13,500 nucleotides of DNA, taken from assembly GCA_900542385.1 (NCBI GenBank), contig UQNP01000037.1, forward strand, positions 1 to 13,500. The letters run 5' to 3'. Under the pieces are notes generated by a model, which saw nothing but the letters and a program-made list of their open reading frames with translations, had not been told where the DNA came from and ran no database searches. Positions 1 to 7,361 of the stretch are shown piece by piece; position 1 is the stretch's first letter; each line of letters starts with the position of its first letter. This stretch comes from an uncultured Eubacterium sp. (GTDB lineage: Bacteria; Bacillota; Clostridia; Peptostreptococcales; Anaerovoracaceae). A program made the position numbers and the translations under genes.

Positions 1-702
1 CATACCACTTATTCCCACGGGAAGGGAAGCGTGGAAGACAATGTAAGACAGGCTTTCAATGAAGGACTGGAATATATAGCTATCTCGGATCATGGACCCG
101 GACATCTTTTTTACGGCATCAACAGGAACGAGATAGTGAATATGAGAAACGACATAGAGCGAATGAACGTAAAGTATCCGAAGCTCAATGTCAAGATGAG
201 CGTTGAAGCTAATATCGTAAAAAACGGGAACGGACTTGATATAAGGGATGAGGAATTCGAAGAATTCGATTTTATAATAGCAGGATACCATTATGGACTT
301 TTCGGATGCAGCTGTGTAAGAAACTGGCTGTGGAACAAGGGATTCAGATCAGGAGAAGAGAAACTGAAGGAATCAAATACACAGATGGTTATAAATGCGC
401 TTAGGAACAACGATATATCCATATTGACGCATCCGGGAGACAAAGGACCGTTTGATATAAGAAAACTTGCAGAAGTCTGTGCAGAGACAGACACACTGAT
501 GGAGATAAATACATGGCACGGTCATATGACCGAGGAAGAGATAAAAACAGCTGCGGAAGTAGAAGATGTTAAATTTATAATAAGCAGTGATGCTCATACT
601 CCGGACAGAGTAGGCTCTTTCAAAGAAGGCATTGAAAGAGCTGCAAGAGCAGGACTTGACCTCAGCAGGATAGTGAACATAAGGGAGAAGGTGAAGCGAT
701 GA
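1..702 (+). CDS. PHP-domain metal-dependent phosphoesterase (5' end missing)
   Basis: The reading frame is open from base 1, so the gene starts upstream; a GTG at 31 is in frame but would remove the first metal-binding histidines. Visible PHP motifs, in order: HTTYSH at the very start, SDHGPGH near residues 30-36, a VEAN glutamate, GYHYG, LTHPG, INTWHGH and finally SSDAHTPDRVG. These His, Asp and Glu residues are the usual multi-metal site of PHP phosphoesterases (histidinol-phosphatase and polymerase PHP relatives), so hydrolysis of a phosphate ester is likely; the substrate is unknown. About 233 residues are visible and only a few are probably missing. The stop codon overlaps the rapZ start (ATGA at 699-702), which indicates translational coupling. 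PHP genes commonly lie beside rapZ in Clostridia, so the position is normal. Family assignment is secure, substrate is not. Confidence 0.9.
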   Translation, partial: HTTYSHGKGSVEDNVRQAFNEGLEYIAISDHGPGHLFYGINRNEIVNMRNDIERMNVKYPKLNVKMSVEANIVKNGNGLDIRDEEFEEFDFIIAGYHYGLFGCSCVRNWLWNKGFRSGEEKLKESNTQMVINALRNNDISILTHPGDKGPFDIRKLAEVCAETDTLMEINTWHGHMTEEEIKTAAEVEDVKFIISSDAHTPDRVGSFKEGIERAARAGLDLSRIVNIREKVKR

Positions 703-1547
703 AAGCCATAATAATAACAGGGCTGTCAGGCGCAGGAAAAACTCAGGCGATGGACTGCCTTGAGGATATGGGATATTACTGTATAGATAATATGCCTCCG
801 GCTCTGATAAAAAGTTTTATCGATCTTACAGCGAATGGGAAGGGGATAGATAAAGCAGCCTTCGTAATAGATGTCAGAGGAGGAAAGCTTTTCAATGATT
901 TTAAAGAGGCGCTGGACGAGCTGAGACAAAATGGTATAGAGTACAAAATACTGTATCTTGAGGCGTCTGACAGAGTCCTCATGAGAAGGTATAATGAAAC
1001 GAGAAGAAATCATCCGCTTTCAGAGGGAGGCGGCTCTGTGATGAGCGGTCTTCAGAAAGAGAGGGAAATGCTCAGTGTTCTGAGAGACAACGCGGATTAT
1101 ATAATAGATACATCAAATCTCAAGACTGCTCAGCTTTGGGATGAAATAAAACATTCGCTGACTACGGGAGAAAATCAGAAGACATTCATGATAAACATCA
1201 TGTCTTTCGGGTACAAGAAAGGTACTCCGATAGCAGGAGATATGGTGTTCGATATGAGATTCATACCTAATCCCTATTATGTGAAGTCCCTCAGACCGCT
1301 TACCGGCAACAATGCCAAGGTGAGCAAATATGTGCTCAGACAGAAAGTTGCTCAGGACTTCCTCGATAGAGCTATAGAACTCATAGATATGCTGATACCG
1401 TTTTACATCAAAGAAGGAAAGTACAGCCTTAATATATGTATAGGGTGTACCGGAGGACAGCATCGTTCTGTTGCTATGGCAAACGAACTTCGAAGAAGGC
1501 TAAGAGAGGAAGGAAAGAGAACGACGCTGGAGCATCGGGATCTTTAA
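699..1547 (+). CDS. rapZ: RapZ/YvcJ family nucleotide-binding protein
   Basis: This is a 282-residue protein, the usual length for the family. It has an N-terminal P-loop GLSGAGKT (residues 8-15), a Walker-B-like VIDVRGG (56-62), the family motif RRYNETRRNHPL (96-107), and the conserved C-terminal domain with FGYKKG (170-175), RFIPNPYY (187-194) and CIGCTGGQHRSV (247-258). In E. coli the homologue is an RNase E adaptor that controls the small RNA GlmZ and glucosamine-6-phosphate synthesis; in Bacillus YvcJ is an NTP-binding protein linked to competence. Which role applies here cannot be told from sequence. The ATG at 699 overlaps the preceding stop and has a purine-rich Shine-Dalgarno site at about 683-691. 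A terminator-like hairpin follows directly. The usual yvcK neighbour is absent on the 3' side. Confidence 0.96.
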   Translation: MKAIIITGLSGAGKTQAMDCLEDMGYYCIDNMPPALIKSFIDLTANGKGIDKAAFVIDVRGGKLFNDFKEALDELRQNGIEYKILYLEASDRVLMRRYNETRRNHPLSEGGGSVMSGLQKEREMLSVLRDNADYIIDTSNLKTAQLWDEIKHSLTTGENQKTFMINIMSFGYKKGTPIAGDMVFDMRFIPNPYYVKSLRPLTGNNAKVSKYVLRQKVAQDFLDRAIELIDMLIPFYIKEGKYSLNICIGCTGGQHRSVAMANELRRRLREEGKRTTLEHRDL

Positions 1548-1554
1548 AGGATTT

Positions 1555-1585
1555 AAAAGTCTCTCAGAGAGACTTTTTAGTTTTT
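1555..1585 (+). terminator. Terminator-like hairpin between rapZ and whiA
   Basis: Left arm AAAAGTCTCTC (1555-1565) pairs perfectly with GAGAGACTTTT (1567-1577); in practice the loop is CAG with a 10-bp stem. It is followed by TAGTTTTT. The T run ends about 12 bases before the whiA Shine-Dalgarno, so there is little room for a separate whiA promoter. It may be a partial terminator or attenuator rather than a full operon end. The low GC of the outer stem makes strength uncertain. Confidence 0.65.
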
Positions 1586-1607
1586 ATGGTTTAATCAGGT
1601 GGTAGAT

Positions 1608-2552
1608 ATGTCATTTGCATCGGAAACAAAAAATGAGCTGGCGAGGATAGTGCCGGAAAAGAAATGCTGTATGCTGGCCGATATAGCAGGATTCATGCGC
1701 ATTGCGGGGAGCATAAGACTTGTCGGCGGCGGGAAATTCAAGATAGTGATGCTTACATCAAACCTTGCAGTAGTCAGACATTATAAAACTCTTATAAAGA
1801 GTTATTTTTCAGTGGATATAGATCTGGAAATGGAAAAAGGCGGAGCACTTGAAAAGGGGAGCACCTATATACTTTCAATAGGTCCTGAAAATTTAAGCGA
1901 ACAGATACTCAGGGAAGCAGGTATATTGATCGTAAGAGAAGGGATGAACTCCATAAGCGACGGCGTTTACGAAGGCCTCATAAAGACAAAGTGCTGCAGA
2001 AAGGCGTACCTTAGGGGAGCATTTTTGGCCTCAGGGACTGTGAGCAACCCTGAAAAGGGATATCATTTTGAGATAACCGCAGGCTCGGAAACTCTGGCTA
2101 AAGATATAAGGAAGATCTTCAACAGCTTTACGGATATAAGCGCTAAAATAGTAAAAAGAAAAAAGGGATACGGCGTGTACCTGAAAGCAAGAGAGCAGAT
2201 AAGAGATATGCTTGCAATAATGGGGGCAAACAGTCAGTTCTTTAAATACGATGATGTTATGATGATGAAAGATATCATCTCAAAGACACACCGAGAGAAC
2301 AATATGGATAACGCCAATATAGACAAAGCTCTTAAGGCCGCGGAAAAACAGATAGAGAATATAAAGCTGATAGCGGAGAGAAAAGGCATGGATTTTCTTT
2401 CTCCAAAACTCAGAGAAACTGCGGAGGCAAGACTTGAGAATCCGGAGCTTGGTATAGAAGAGCTGGGGAGGATAATGGACCCGCCACTTTCAAAATCCGG
2501 GATAAACAACAGACTCAGGAAAATAGAGGAAATAGCAAACAGCATCAAATGA
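1608..2552 (+). CDS. whiA: WhiA family DNA-binding protein
   Basis: The product is 314 residues and opens with MSFASETKNELARI, the standard WhiA N-terminus, which fixes the start at ATG 1608 rather than the in-frame GTG at 1599. An AGGTGG Shine-Dalgarno (1597-1602) lies five bases upstream. The N-terminal two thirds is the degenerate LAGLIDADG homing-endonuclease-like fold, with a second repeat around KCCRKAYLRGAFLASG. The C-terminal helix-turn-helix region covers roughly residues 260-312, with DFLSPKLRETAEAR, then LGRIMDPPLSKSGINNRL. WhiA is a sporulation regulator in Streptomyces and affects cell division and chromosome segregation in Bacillus. The place next to rapZ is conserved in Gram-positives. 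It is followed by a thioesterase gene after 24 bases. Confidence 0.95.
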   Translation: MSFASETKNELARIVPEKKCCMLADIAGFMRIAGSIRLVGGGKFKIVMLTSNLAVVRHYKTLIKSYFSVDIDLEMEKGGALEKGSTYILSIGPENLSEQILREAGILIVREGMNSISDGVYEGLIKTKCCRKAYLRGAFLASGTVSNPEKGYHFEITAGSETLAKDIRKIFNSFTDISAKIVKRKKGYGVYLKAREQIRDMLAIMGANSQFFKYDDVMMMKDIISKTHRENNMDNANIDKALKAAEKQIENIKLIAERKGMDFLSPKLRETAEARLENPELGIEELGRIMDPPLSKSGINNRLRKIEEIANSIK

Positions 2553-2576
2553 TGCGACAAAAAGGAGGAATATGAG

Positions 2577-2993
2577 ATGATGACGTTTGAAACAAAGGTA
2601 AGAGTACAGTATTACGAAACAGACAATATGGGTATCGTGCATCATTCCAATTATATAAGGTATTTTGAAACTGCGAGAACTGAGATGTTCAGGATGAGCG
2701 GTTATTCATATGACGATATGGAAAAATCAGGCATATATATGCCGGTGCTTTCTGTAAGCGCTGATTTTAAGACGCCTGCCGTATATGATGAGGTGCTTGC
2801 GTGCAGAGTAAGTAAGCTGAAAGGTGCATCCATAGAGATAGAATATGAAATACGGGGTGAGGAATCGGGAGAGGTGCATGTAAGAGGAAAGAGCAGCCAT
2901 GGATTCACAACTCCGGATCTTAAGCCTGTACGCCTCAAAAAAGAAGCGCCGCAGCTTTACGATATCTTCAAAGGTGCTATGGACGAAAAATAA
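2577..2993 (+). CDS. YbgC/FcbC-type acyl-CoA thioesterase (hotdog fold)
   Basis: A 138-residue single-domain protein with the 4HBT/YbgC signature YYETDNMGIVHHSNYIRYFE at residues 12-31; Asp16 occupies the catalytic aspartate position of 4-hydroxybenzoyl-CoA thioesterase. The rest fits a hotdog fold, with a beta strand around VSADFKTPAVYDEV and a C-terminal SSHGFTTPDLKPVRL segment. It should hydrolyse an acyl-CoA thioester in the cytosol; chain preference is unknown. An excellent AGGAGG site (2563-2568) lies eight bases before ATG 2577; the ATG at 2580 is in frame and also possible. It is co-directional with whiA and the methyltransferase gene, with short gaps and no terminator on either side, so it is probably cotranscribed. 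Confidence 0.92.
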   Translation: MMTFETKVRVQYYETDNMGIVHHSNYIRYFETARTEMFRMSGYSYDDMEKSGIYMPVLSVSADFKTPAVYDEVLACRVSKLKGASIEIEYEIRGEESGEVHVRGKSSHGFTTPDLKPVRLKKEAPQLYDIFKGAMDEK

Positions 2994-3019
2994 TATAAGT
3001 ATAAGCAGAGGAAAGTTAT

Positions 3020-4825
3020 ATGGAAAAAGGCAGTATCTACGAAGTAGAGATAGAAGATATGAGCAATGAGGGCAGCGGAATAGGCAGAGCAGAGGGAATG
3101 GTCGTTTTCATTCCGGGAACTGTCCCGGGAGATATAGTCAGAACAGAGATAACAGGTGTGAAGAAACGCTATTCCTTTGGTAGGGTGATCGAGATCACGG
3201 CTTTCTCTCCTTACAGAAACGATGAATTTGAATGTTCAGCATTGAAAAAAGGATGTGGAGGATGCAGATATTCTCAGGTGTCTTACGAGAAGCAGCTTGA
3301 TCTGAAAGAAAAAAAGGTAAGAGAAAATATAAGACGTATAGCCGGACTGGATGCTCCTGATGTCAAAGAGATCATAGGCATGAAAGAAGATGATAACGAA
3401 GGTCTTGGTCATTTAAGATATAGAAATAAAGCTCAGTTCATCGTGAGCACAGGTGGAATAATCACGAAAAAAGGCGGACGGATCGAAGCTGCGGGAGAAG
3501 TATCGGTAGGCTTTTACAGAGCGAAAAGTCATACTCCTGCTGACTGTGAGGACTGCGCTCTTCAATCGGAAGCTGCGGTGGCTGCTGCCGATGCTCTAAG
3601 GCGTTTTATGAAAGAAGATCATATAACGGCCTGGGATGAAAAGTGGCGAAAAGGTCTTATGAGACACATGATAGTAAGAACAGCTTTTTCCACGGGAGAA
3701 GTCATGGTCATACTGGTAATAAACGGGAAAGGCATACCTAACATGAACAAGCTCGTGGAAATGCTGGATGATGCGATTTATGAGTCGGGGTATTCTCTTG
3801 AAAGCGTTATACTCAGCATAAAAAAAGAAGCAGGAAGAGACGCAAAAGGAAAAAATCAGATATCAAGAGGCCGGGGCGGAGATGTACTGGGAGAAGAGAA
3901 TATGGCGGCTGCCGGTAAACCTGTTATCGAAGACAGGATAGGGAATCTTAAATTTGAGATATCTCCTCAGAGCTTTTATCAGGTAAATCCTGTCCAGACT
4001 GAGAGACTCTATGATAAAGTCAGAGAATACTGCACGGCGGCATACGAAAAAGACAGATCTCCGGTAATACTTGATCTGTACTGCGGCGTAGGCTCCATTG
4101 GACTTTACTGTGCTGATATTGCGGAATATGTCATAGGAATAGAGAGTGTCAAGGCGGCTGTGCTGGATGCCAACAGAAATGCAGTGATAAACGGTATAGT
4201 AAACGCCAGATATATATGCGGATATGCGGAGGAAATACTGCCGCTTTACGCACAGGGTGAGGATGAAGAAGGCTGCGGTGAGCTTGATGATGATCTTAAA
4301 GGTATCATAGCGAAAGCGGATATCGTTATTCTGGATCCTCCGAGAGCCGGATGCAGGAAAGAGCTTCTGGAGGCGGTCATAAACATAGCGCCTGAGCGTA
4401 TAGTATACGTTTCGTGCGATCCCGCAACCATGGCGCGCGACATCAAAATATTATGTGAAGAAGGATATGATTTCATAGAGGCAACGCCTGTGGATATGTT
4501 TCCGAATACAGATTCGGTGGAGATGGTAGTACTTTTGTCCAAACTAAACACCAAGCAGCATATCGAAGTGGAGTTGAATCTGGATGAGCTGGATCTGACG
4601 GCGGCGGAGAGCAAGGCGACCTATGACGAGATCAAAGCCTATGTGTTGGAGAAGTATGGTTTGAAGGTGTCCAGCTTATATATCTCCCAGGTCAAACGGA
4701 AATGCGGTCTGGAGGTTGGGCAGAACTATAACTTGTCGAAAAAAGAAGATGCGAAAGTACCGCAGTGCCCGCCGGAGAAGGAAGCGGCGATTATGGAGGC
4801 ATTGAGGCATTTTCAAATGATTTGA
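3020..4825 (+). CDS. rlmD: TrmA/RlmD-family rRNA uracil-C5 methyltransferase with a foreign C-terminal tail
   Basis: The product is 601 residues, long for this family (usually about 430-480). Order: N-terminal TRAM domain (residues 1-60), Fe-S cluster cysteines C72, C79, C82 and a fourth in DCEDC (176/179), then a Rossmann methyltransferase with SAM motif DLYCGVG (352-358), DPPRAGC (439-445) and YVSCDPATMARDI containing the catalytic Cys466. The core ends at VEMVVLLSKL (about 509). Residues 510-601 are an added helical, charged tail, ending in PPEKEAAIMEALRHF. DNA of the core uses ATA and AGA heavily; the tail switches to ATC, GCG, CTG and TTG. I infer that a mobile element entered here and supplied a new 3' end in frame. 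Target specificity (23S U1939-like or another uridine) is by family only. Shine-Dalgarno at 3008-3013. A strong terminator follows. Confidence 0.9.
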   Translation: MEKGSIYEVEIEDMSNEGSGIGRAEGMVVFIPGTVPGDIVRTEITGVKKRYSFGRVIEITAFSPYRNDEFECSALKKGCGGCRYSQVSYEKQLDLKEKKVRENIRRIAGLDAPDVKEIIGMKEDDNEGLGHLRYRNKAQFIVSTGGIITKKGGRIEAAGEVSVGFYRAKSHTPADCEDCALQSEAAVAAADALRRFMKEDHITAWDEKWRKGLMRHMIVRTAFSTGEVMVILVINGKGIPNMNKLVEMLDDAIYESGYSLESVILSIKKEAGRDAKGKNQISRGRGGDVLGEENMAAAGKPVIEDRIGNLKFEISPQSFYQVNPVQTERLYDKVREYCTAAYEKDRSPVILDLYCGVGSIGLYCADIAEYVIGIESVKAAVLDANRNAVINGIVNARYICGYAEEILPLYAQGEDEEGCGELDDDLKGIIAKADIVILDPPRAGCRKELLEAVINIAPERIVYVSCDPATMARDIKILCEEGYDFIEATPVDMFPNTDSVEMVVLLSKLNTKQHIEVELNLDELDLTAAESKATYDEIKAYVLEKYGLKVSSLYISQVKRKCGLEVGQNYNLSKKEDAKVPQCPPEKEAAIMEALRHFQMI

Positions 4826-4833
4826 TCCGATAA

Positions 4834-4886
4834 AATAGTCAAGCCTGTTTGCAGTATATAGCAAACAGGCTTGGCTATTTTTTATT
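4834..4886 (+). terminator. Strong rho-independent terminator after the methyltransferase gene
   Basis: A perfect 13-bp core CAAGCCTGTTTGC (4840-4852) with GCAAACAGGCTTG (4861-4873) extends outward through AATAG/CTATT and one wobble pair to about 19 bp (4834-4852 with 4861-4879). The loop is 8 bases and a TTTTTTATTT tract follows on the plus strand. The A-rich left flank makes it partly bidirectional. Confidence 0.92.
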
Positions 4887-5008
4887 TGGATATCATTCCT
4901 TTTTTGTTACACATCAGTTGCATACTTGAAATTGTTCTGGCCGCCTCATATTTACATAGATTTTTCTTGATAAAAAGAAGAAAATTCGCGCAAATATGAA
5001 GATGATCC

Positions 5009-5073
5009 TTGTGCTTTGAGAGGGTTTGTGGTATCCTGCTATTGTGTATGTATCACTTCAGGTGCCTTATAAT
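5009..5073 (+). promoter_or_regulatory. Candidate promoter(s) for the defence operon
   Basis: Between the terminator and the xre gene (4887-5091, about 200 bases) I see no gene. Two weak promoter candidates exist. One has TTGTGC (5009-5014), a 17-base spacer and TATCCT (5032-5037). The other has a consensus -10 TATAAT (5068-5073) but no good -35 element, and its transcript would begin almost at the Shine-Dalgarno. The upstream part (4905-5000) is AT-rich. The operon must start in this gap because a strong terminator precedes it, but neither site is certain. No clear dyad operator for the Xre protein was found. Confidence 0.3.
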
Positions 5074-5091
5074 AAAGACAAGGGGACTGCT

Positions 5092-5313
5092 ATGGAAGTT
5101 AGTTACAAAAAATTATGGAAAATCCTGATAGATAGAGATATGAAGAAAAAGGATTTGCAGGCGAAGGCCGGTATCAGCTGGGCATCCGTTACCAAGCTGT
5201 CTAAAGGTGAAACCGTCAGTATGGAAGTGTTAATGAAGGTATGTAAAACGTTGAATTGCGATATTGGGGACATTATGGAGTTGATTCCTACCGAAGAAGA
5301 TTCTATTGAGTGA
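5092..5313 (+). CDS. Small Xre/Cro-CI-type helix-turn-helix regulator
   Basis: A 73-residue protein almost entirely made of one HTH_3/YozG-like domain. The HTH spans about residues 18-62: KKKDLQAKAGIS, then WASVTKLSKGETVSMEVL and the closing helix motif LNCDIGDIMEL. The start is ATG 5092, preceded by AGGGG (5081-5085); the frame is open further upstream to a GTG at 5026, but that extension lacks family similarity. It is the first gene of the operon and is only 11 bases from the next gene. Small Xre proteins in this position often act as controller proteins that autoregulate the operon; that role is inferred here. Confidence 0.88.
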   Translation: MEVSYKKLWKILIDRDMKKKDLQAKAGISWASVTKLSKGETVSMEVLMKVCKTLNCDIGDIMELIPTEEDSIE

Positions 5314-5324
5314 GGGGGGATGAC

Positions 5325-6449
5325 ATGCCAGCAAGAAAGAAAAGCGTAATTAGCAAGGCCAGCCCTCATACAATTAAGAAATTTGAACTGATAGAGGAAT
5401 ACATCAAATCGTGGGCACAGAAGTTGATGTTGAATAACTCATGCAATGGGCTGATCTTTATAGATTGCATGTGCAATAGCGGGATTTATACAGATGACGC
5501 TGGAGAAATTGTAAAAGGCACGGCTGTGAGGGTATCGGAGGCACTGCTTGAAGTTGCAAGAACATATACCGATAAAACCGTGTACATCTATCTGAATGAC
5601 AAGGACGCCAAGCGGGTGGATGAACTGGAGAAGCATTTGCCGCAGAATGAGCGCAATTTTCAGATTGTGACGTCAAGGCTGGATGCGCATGAGCTTCTTA
5701 AGACTATCGGGCCACAGTTATGCCAGACAGGACATTTGCATTACTTTCTGCTTTATGATCCGTATGATGCTTCGATTGACTGGGAGGCACTATTGCCGTT
5801 CTTCCGCAATTGGGGTGAGGTTATGATAAATCATATGGTCTCCGATCCGGTCAGAGCGATAACCCGTGCCAAGCGGAAAACGACAAAGGAAAAGTATGAG
5901 AATACTTACCTTGAGGACTTTGAAAAGCTGGTGCCCTTTGGAAGCAACAAGACTGCCTATGAGGCAAGAGTGGAGGAAATTATCTCTTCCTTGCACGGGA
6001 CGCGCAAATACTACGTTGCAGCGTTTCCTTTCTACAATATGAACAACTCGCATATGTATAACCTGATACATTGTACGAGCCATAAGGAAGGATTCAAACT
6101 GTATAAGAAGAGTGCATGGAAGGTTTTCGGAGCACAGTCTTCTACCAAACACTCCTCAGAAAGCGGACAGCTGCGATTTGACTTTGATGGGGTTGTTACA
6201 TTGGATACGGATACTTCCTGTTTCCATGTAAGAGATATCGCAAAGTATTTGCAGGACAATTTTATAGGACGCAACCTAGTACCACTTACTGAATTGTGGG
6301 ATTTGCTGGATGACCATCCAATCTTTCCATCAGAAGGATATCGGAACGAGATCAAGAAAGAGCTGATCAGCGACTACGGAGCAAAAATTGAGCAGATTGT
6401 CCGAGTCGAAACAAACAAGAAAGAATACGTCATTTCATTCTCTTCGTGA
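5325..6449 (+). CDS. tcmP: TcmP-family (three-Cys-motif partner) protein, divergent paralogue with C-terminal extension
   Basis: A 374-residue protein. It shares with the next gene the layout of the TcmP family: an N-terminal helix pair, a strand with FIDCMCNSG (residues about 46-53) in the place of the methyltransferase-like D-x-F-A-G-x-G loop, and LLYDPYDASIDW (about 142-153) in the place of a DPPY-like motif IV. The first motif is degenerate (Cys and Asn replace Phe and the middle Gly), so SAM binding may be altered or lost. Residues about 300-374 look like a winged-helix-type tail (HVRDIAKYLQD, then LTELWDLLDDHPIFPSEGYR). ATG 5325 is chosen because GAGGGGGGA (5312-5320) sits just before it; an in-frame GTG at 5310 overlaps the xre stop. 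Role unknown; the partner is presumably the three-Cys protein two genes downstream. Confidence 0.72.
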   Translation: MPARKKSVISKASPHTIKKFELIEEYIKSWAQKLMLNNSCNGLIFIDCMCNSGIYTDDAGEIVKGTAVRVSEALLEVARTYTDKTVYIYLNDKDAKRVDELEKHLPQNERNFQIVTSRLDAHELLKTIGPQLCQTGHLHYFLLYDPYDASIDWEALLPFFRNWGEVMINHMVSDPVRAITRAKRKTTKEKYENTYLEDFEKLVPFGSNKTAYEARVEEIISSLHGTRKYYVAAFPFYNMNNSHMYNLIHCTSHKEGFKLYKKSAWKVFGAQSSTKHSSESGQLRFDFDGVVTLDTDTSCFHVRDIAKYLQDNFIGRNLVPLTELWDLLDDHPIFPSEGYRNEIKKELISDYGAKIEQIVRVETNKKEYVISFSS

Positions 6450-6479
6450 GAAAGAATGTGAACGAGGATAAAAATAACA

Positions 6480-7343
6480 ATGGTAACATCACAGAAATTT
6501 GGCGGCAAATGGACGGAGGAAAAGCTCAATATCTTCACGAGCTATCTGGAAGCATACCTAATTGCGTTGCAAAACCAGAAGTTCAAGAAGATTTATATTG
6601 ACGCTTTCGCCGGGACAGGAGAAATTGAGACCAGTGACGGTGAGCAGTACCTTGTAGGTTCTGCCAAGAGGGCACTGGCCGCAGATAGAAAATTTGACCA
6701 TTACTACTTCATCGAAGGAGACGAGAAAAAGGCAGCGGAGCTCCAGGAGATGGTAAACGCAGAGTTCCCGTACTTGTCGAGGATCGTCACTGTTTACTGT
6801 GGAGATGCAAACGATAAGCTCGCACAGATTATTCGTGATGTAGATTGGCGGTATAATCGAGGTCTCTTATTTTTAGATCCTTATGCGACACAGGTGAATT
6901 GGACGACGCTTGAGACTGTGGCAAGGACGAAGTCTATTGATGTTTGGTATCTGTTCCCGTTCTCGGCACTGAATAGGATGCTGCCCAAAAACGGTAAGTA
7001 TGAAACATGGGAAAACTGCATAGACAGGTTGCTGGGAGATGATGGTTGGCAGACCGAATTTTATAAGGAAGACCCGCAAATATCACTGTTTGATCTGTTC
7101 CCTGACTCTGGGACGGCTAACAGCGGCACAAGAAAGATCAAGGATTCCAATTCGGATCATATCAAGGCTTATATCATTTCTCGGCTGGGGACGATATTCC
7201 CTTGCGTGTCTCAGCATCCACGGATTTTCAGGAACAGCCGGAACTCGCCGATGTTCTTATTCTGCTTTGCTATTTCGAGTGAGAGTCCGAAAGCGCAGAG
7301 ACTCGCTCTGCGGATAGCAGATCACATATTAAAGAATAAGTAG
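6480..7343 (+). CDS. tcmP: TcmP (three-Cys-motif partner) family protein, canonical motifs
   Basis: A 287-residue protein that starts with the family hallmark KFGGKWTEEKL (residues 6-16). It has YIDAFAGTG (39-47), which resembles the SAM-binding loop of class I methyltransferases, YFIEGD (76-81) in the motif II position where Glu79 could hold the SAM ribose, a GDAN turn (108-111), and LFLDPYATQVNW (130-141), which resembles a DPPY-type motif IV. LFPFSALNRM follows. From these I infer a methyltransferase-like fold; activity and substrate have not been shown as far as I know. It begins 30 bases after its paralogue, with GAGGAT at 6464-6469, and is 18 bases from the three-Cys gene, the arrangement expected of a partner. 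Family call is good, biochemical role open. Confidence 0.82.
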   Translation: MVTSQKFGGKWTEEKLNIFTSYLEAYLIALQNQKFKKIYIDAFAGTGEIETSDGEQYLVGSAKRALAADRKFDHYYFIEGDEKKAAELQEMVNAEFPYLSRIVTVYCGDANDKLAQIIRDVDWRYNRGLLFLDPYATQVNWTTLETVARTKSIDVWYLFPFSALNRMLPKNGKYETWENCIDRLLGDDGWQTEFYKEDPQISLFDLFPDSGTANSGTRKIKDSNSDHIKAYIISRLGTIFPCVSQHPRIFRNSRNSPMFLFCFAISSESPKAQRLALRIADHILKNK

Positions 7344-7361
7344 GCGGAGGATGGAGTTAAC

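Noticed and set aside
31..702. GTG at 31 as the true start of the PHP gene
   Set aside because: The ten codons before it encode the first metal-binding histidine motif of the PHP family in the same frame, so the gene continues off the window.
1599..1607. GTG at 1599 as whiA start
   Set aside because: It overlaps the Shine-Dalgarno and the WhiA N-terminus MSFASETKNEL begins at 1608.
5026..5091. N-terminal extension of the Xre regulator
   Set aside because: The extra residues have no family resemblance and ATG 5092 has a good Shine-Dalgarno.
5314..5319. G6 run between xre and the first tcmP-like gene as a phase-variation tract
   Set aside because: Six bases are short for slipped-strand switching and the run is explained as the Shine-Dalgarno of the next gene.
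7039..7317. A 92-codon plus-strand ORF inside the second tcmP gene
   Set aside because: It lies fully within a well-supported gene in another frame and its sequence looks like an out-of-frame translation.
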